Shown one piece after another: positions 4,804 through 5,654 of a stretch of DNA of 5,654 nucleotides. Made by a program: the position numbers and the translations under genes. Source of the stretch: JAABYT01 sp041581935. GTDB lineage: Bacteria > Pseudomonadota > Gammaproteobacteria > HK1. The notes beneath the pieces are model-generated. The model ran no database searches. It worked only from the letters and a program-made list of their open reading frames with translations, and was not told where the DNA came from. The first letter of the stretch is position 1. The number at the start of each line of letters is the position of its first letter. The DNA is taken from contig JBFICP010000216.1 of assembly GCA_041581935.1 (NCBI GenBank), positions 1-5,654 of the forward strand, written 5' to 3'.

Positions 4804-5646
4804 CTATTCGAGTTCGAGCCTGCTCAAACGCTCCGCCCAAAACGCGCGCCCGTGCTCGAAATCGTTCTTTCCGGATCGGTCGACGCCGCGCATCAGCATG
4901 AGCGGCTGGTCGGTGACTGCGAATCCCTGTGCGTTCGGCGATTGCGGGACCGAGCGATCGAAGTGAGAACTGGCCGGAAAATAGCGGAGAATCAGTCCCG
5001 CGCGCCGACGGTCCGAGGTGTTGGCCTTCGAGCCGTGAATCATTCGCACGTCGTGCAGTGACATCTGTCCCGGATCCAGCTCGACGTCGACGGCCAGCCT
5101 CTCGTCGAACTCGTCCGGGACGACTTCCTGGTCGAGCACGAGATTCTCTCGGCTCGAAATCCGGTGATCGTAGAGTGCTTCGCGGCGATGGGAACCGGGT
5201 ATGAAGCGCATGCATCCATTGTCCCGATCGACCGGATCGAGCGCGATCCACACCGAGCACGTGCCGAGCGGCCGGATTGGCCAGTACTGGCCATCCTGAT
5301 GCCAGGGCACCTCCTGGCCATCGCCCGCAGGCTTACACAGAATCCGCGTGATCCAAAGAATGAGATCCGGTCCGATGAGCTGCTCGACCATGTCGAGGAT
5401 GGCGGGCTCACCGGCTACCCGCATGAACGGATTTTCCGCTCCGCGCCACGGCACCAGGTGCGGATTCATCAGGTGCTCGGGCCGGGTTTCGGGATCCGCG
5501 GCTATCAGCCGGTCGCAGCCGGCGCGAAGCGCGTTGGTGAGCGCACGCGGTAGACGGTAGTCCGGAACTACATACCCACGCTCGCGATAGTGGCGCACGG
5601 CCCCGTCGTCCAGTCGTGGAGCGGTTCGCGACACCGCGTCGATCAC
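4804..5646 (-). CDS. Phytanoyl-CoA dioxygenase (PhyH) family 2-oxoglutarate/Fe(II) oxygenase
   Basis: A 280-residue member of the PhyH family. Its enzymes use 2-oxoglutarate, O2 and Fe(II) to hydroxylate small molecules, such as phytanoyl-CoA or ectoine, or to cleave phosphonates after hydroxylation. Seen: N-terminal VRHYRERGYVV (17-27), the usual family opening; WHQDGQYW (115-122) with iron ligands His116 and Asp118; LGTCSVWIALDPVDRDNGCM (127-146); FIPGSHR (148-154); HDVRMIHGSKANTS (198-211) with the distal iron ligand His204; and Arg213-215, one of which should bind the 2-oxoglutarate carboxylate. All metal ligands are present, so it should be active. The GTG at 5646 is the first start visible but has no good Shine-Dalgarno sequence, and the frame stays open to the right edge, so the true start may lie outside the window. 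It converges on the dehydrogenase. The substrate cannot be read from the sequence. Confidence 0.91.
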   Translation of the reverse strand: MIDAVSRTAPRLDDGAVRHYRERGYVVPDYRLPRALTNALRAGCDRLIAADPETRPEHLMNPHLVPWRGAENPFMRVAGEPAILDMVEQLIGPDLILWITRILCKPAGDGQEVPWHQDGQYWPIRPLGTCSVWIALDPVDRDNGCMRFIPGSHRREALYDHRISSRENLVLDQEVVPDEFDERLAVDVELDPGQMSLHDVRMIHGSKANTSDRRRAGLILRYFPASSHFDRSVPQSPNAQGFAVTDQPLMLMRGVDRSGKNDFEHGRAFWAERLSRLELE

Positions 5647-5654
5647 GTCTCGCC

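Noticed and set aside
4793..5260. 155-codon open frame overlapping the PhyH gene on the same strand
   Set aside because: It is a frame-shifted reading of the PhyH gene, with an arginine-rich composition typical of a wrong frame in GC-rich DNA.

Overview
This is a GC-rich, tightly packed bacterial window with six recognisable protein-coding genes and no tRNA, rRNA, CRISPR array or insertion sequence that I can see. The mix of families (a DUF1223 secreted thioredoxin-like protein, an RraA-like aldolase paired with a D-2-hydroxyacid dehydrogenase, and a PhyH-type dioxygenase) and the GC-rich codon use suggest a proteobacterium, probably beta, gamma or alpha. The class cannot be fixed from sequence alone.

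Left block (about 1-1650, minus strand): a two-gene operon. A class V PLP-dependent enzyme of the cysteine desulfurase-like group comes first. Its stop codon overlaps by 4 bases (GTGA) the GTG start of a short stand-alone S24 (LexA/UmuD C-terminal fold) protein. The S24 protein keeps the nucleophile serine, but an arginine sits where the catalytic lysine is expected, and it has no DNA-binding domain. The operon could continue past the left edge.

Centre-left (1647-2588): a divergent intergenic region with a plausible minus-strand promoter and a perfect 15-bp inverted repeat, followed by a plus-strand secreted DUF1223 protein with a CSSC motif. Two in-frame ATG codons for this gene each have a good Shine-Dalgarno sequence. 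The one directly before the signal peptide is preferred.

Middle (2589-3066): 478 bases without a convincing gene. They hold several inverted repeats just after the DUF1223 gene, a perfect 13-bp palindrome, a doubled CCGGACG/CACGTGC motif pair, a weak promoter candidate and a leader hairpin. A three-codon minigene ends on the start codon of the next gene.

Right block (3067-5654): an RraA-like aldolase/decarboxylase and a D-2-hydroxyacid dehydrogenase overlap by one base (TGATG) and are surely cotranscribed. A PhyH-family 2-oxoglutarate/Fe(II) dioxygenase converges on them from the minus strand with a 37-base gap. By inference the three could handle one organic-acid substrate: hydroxylation, 2-hydroxy/2-oxo acid redox, and retro-aldol cleavage or decarboxylation. 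The substrate is unknown.
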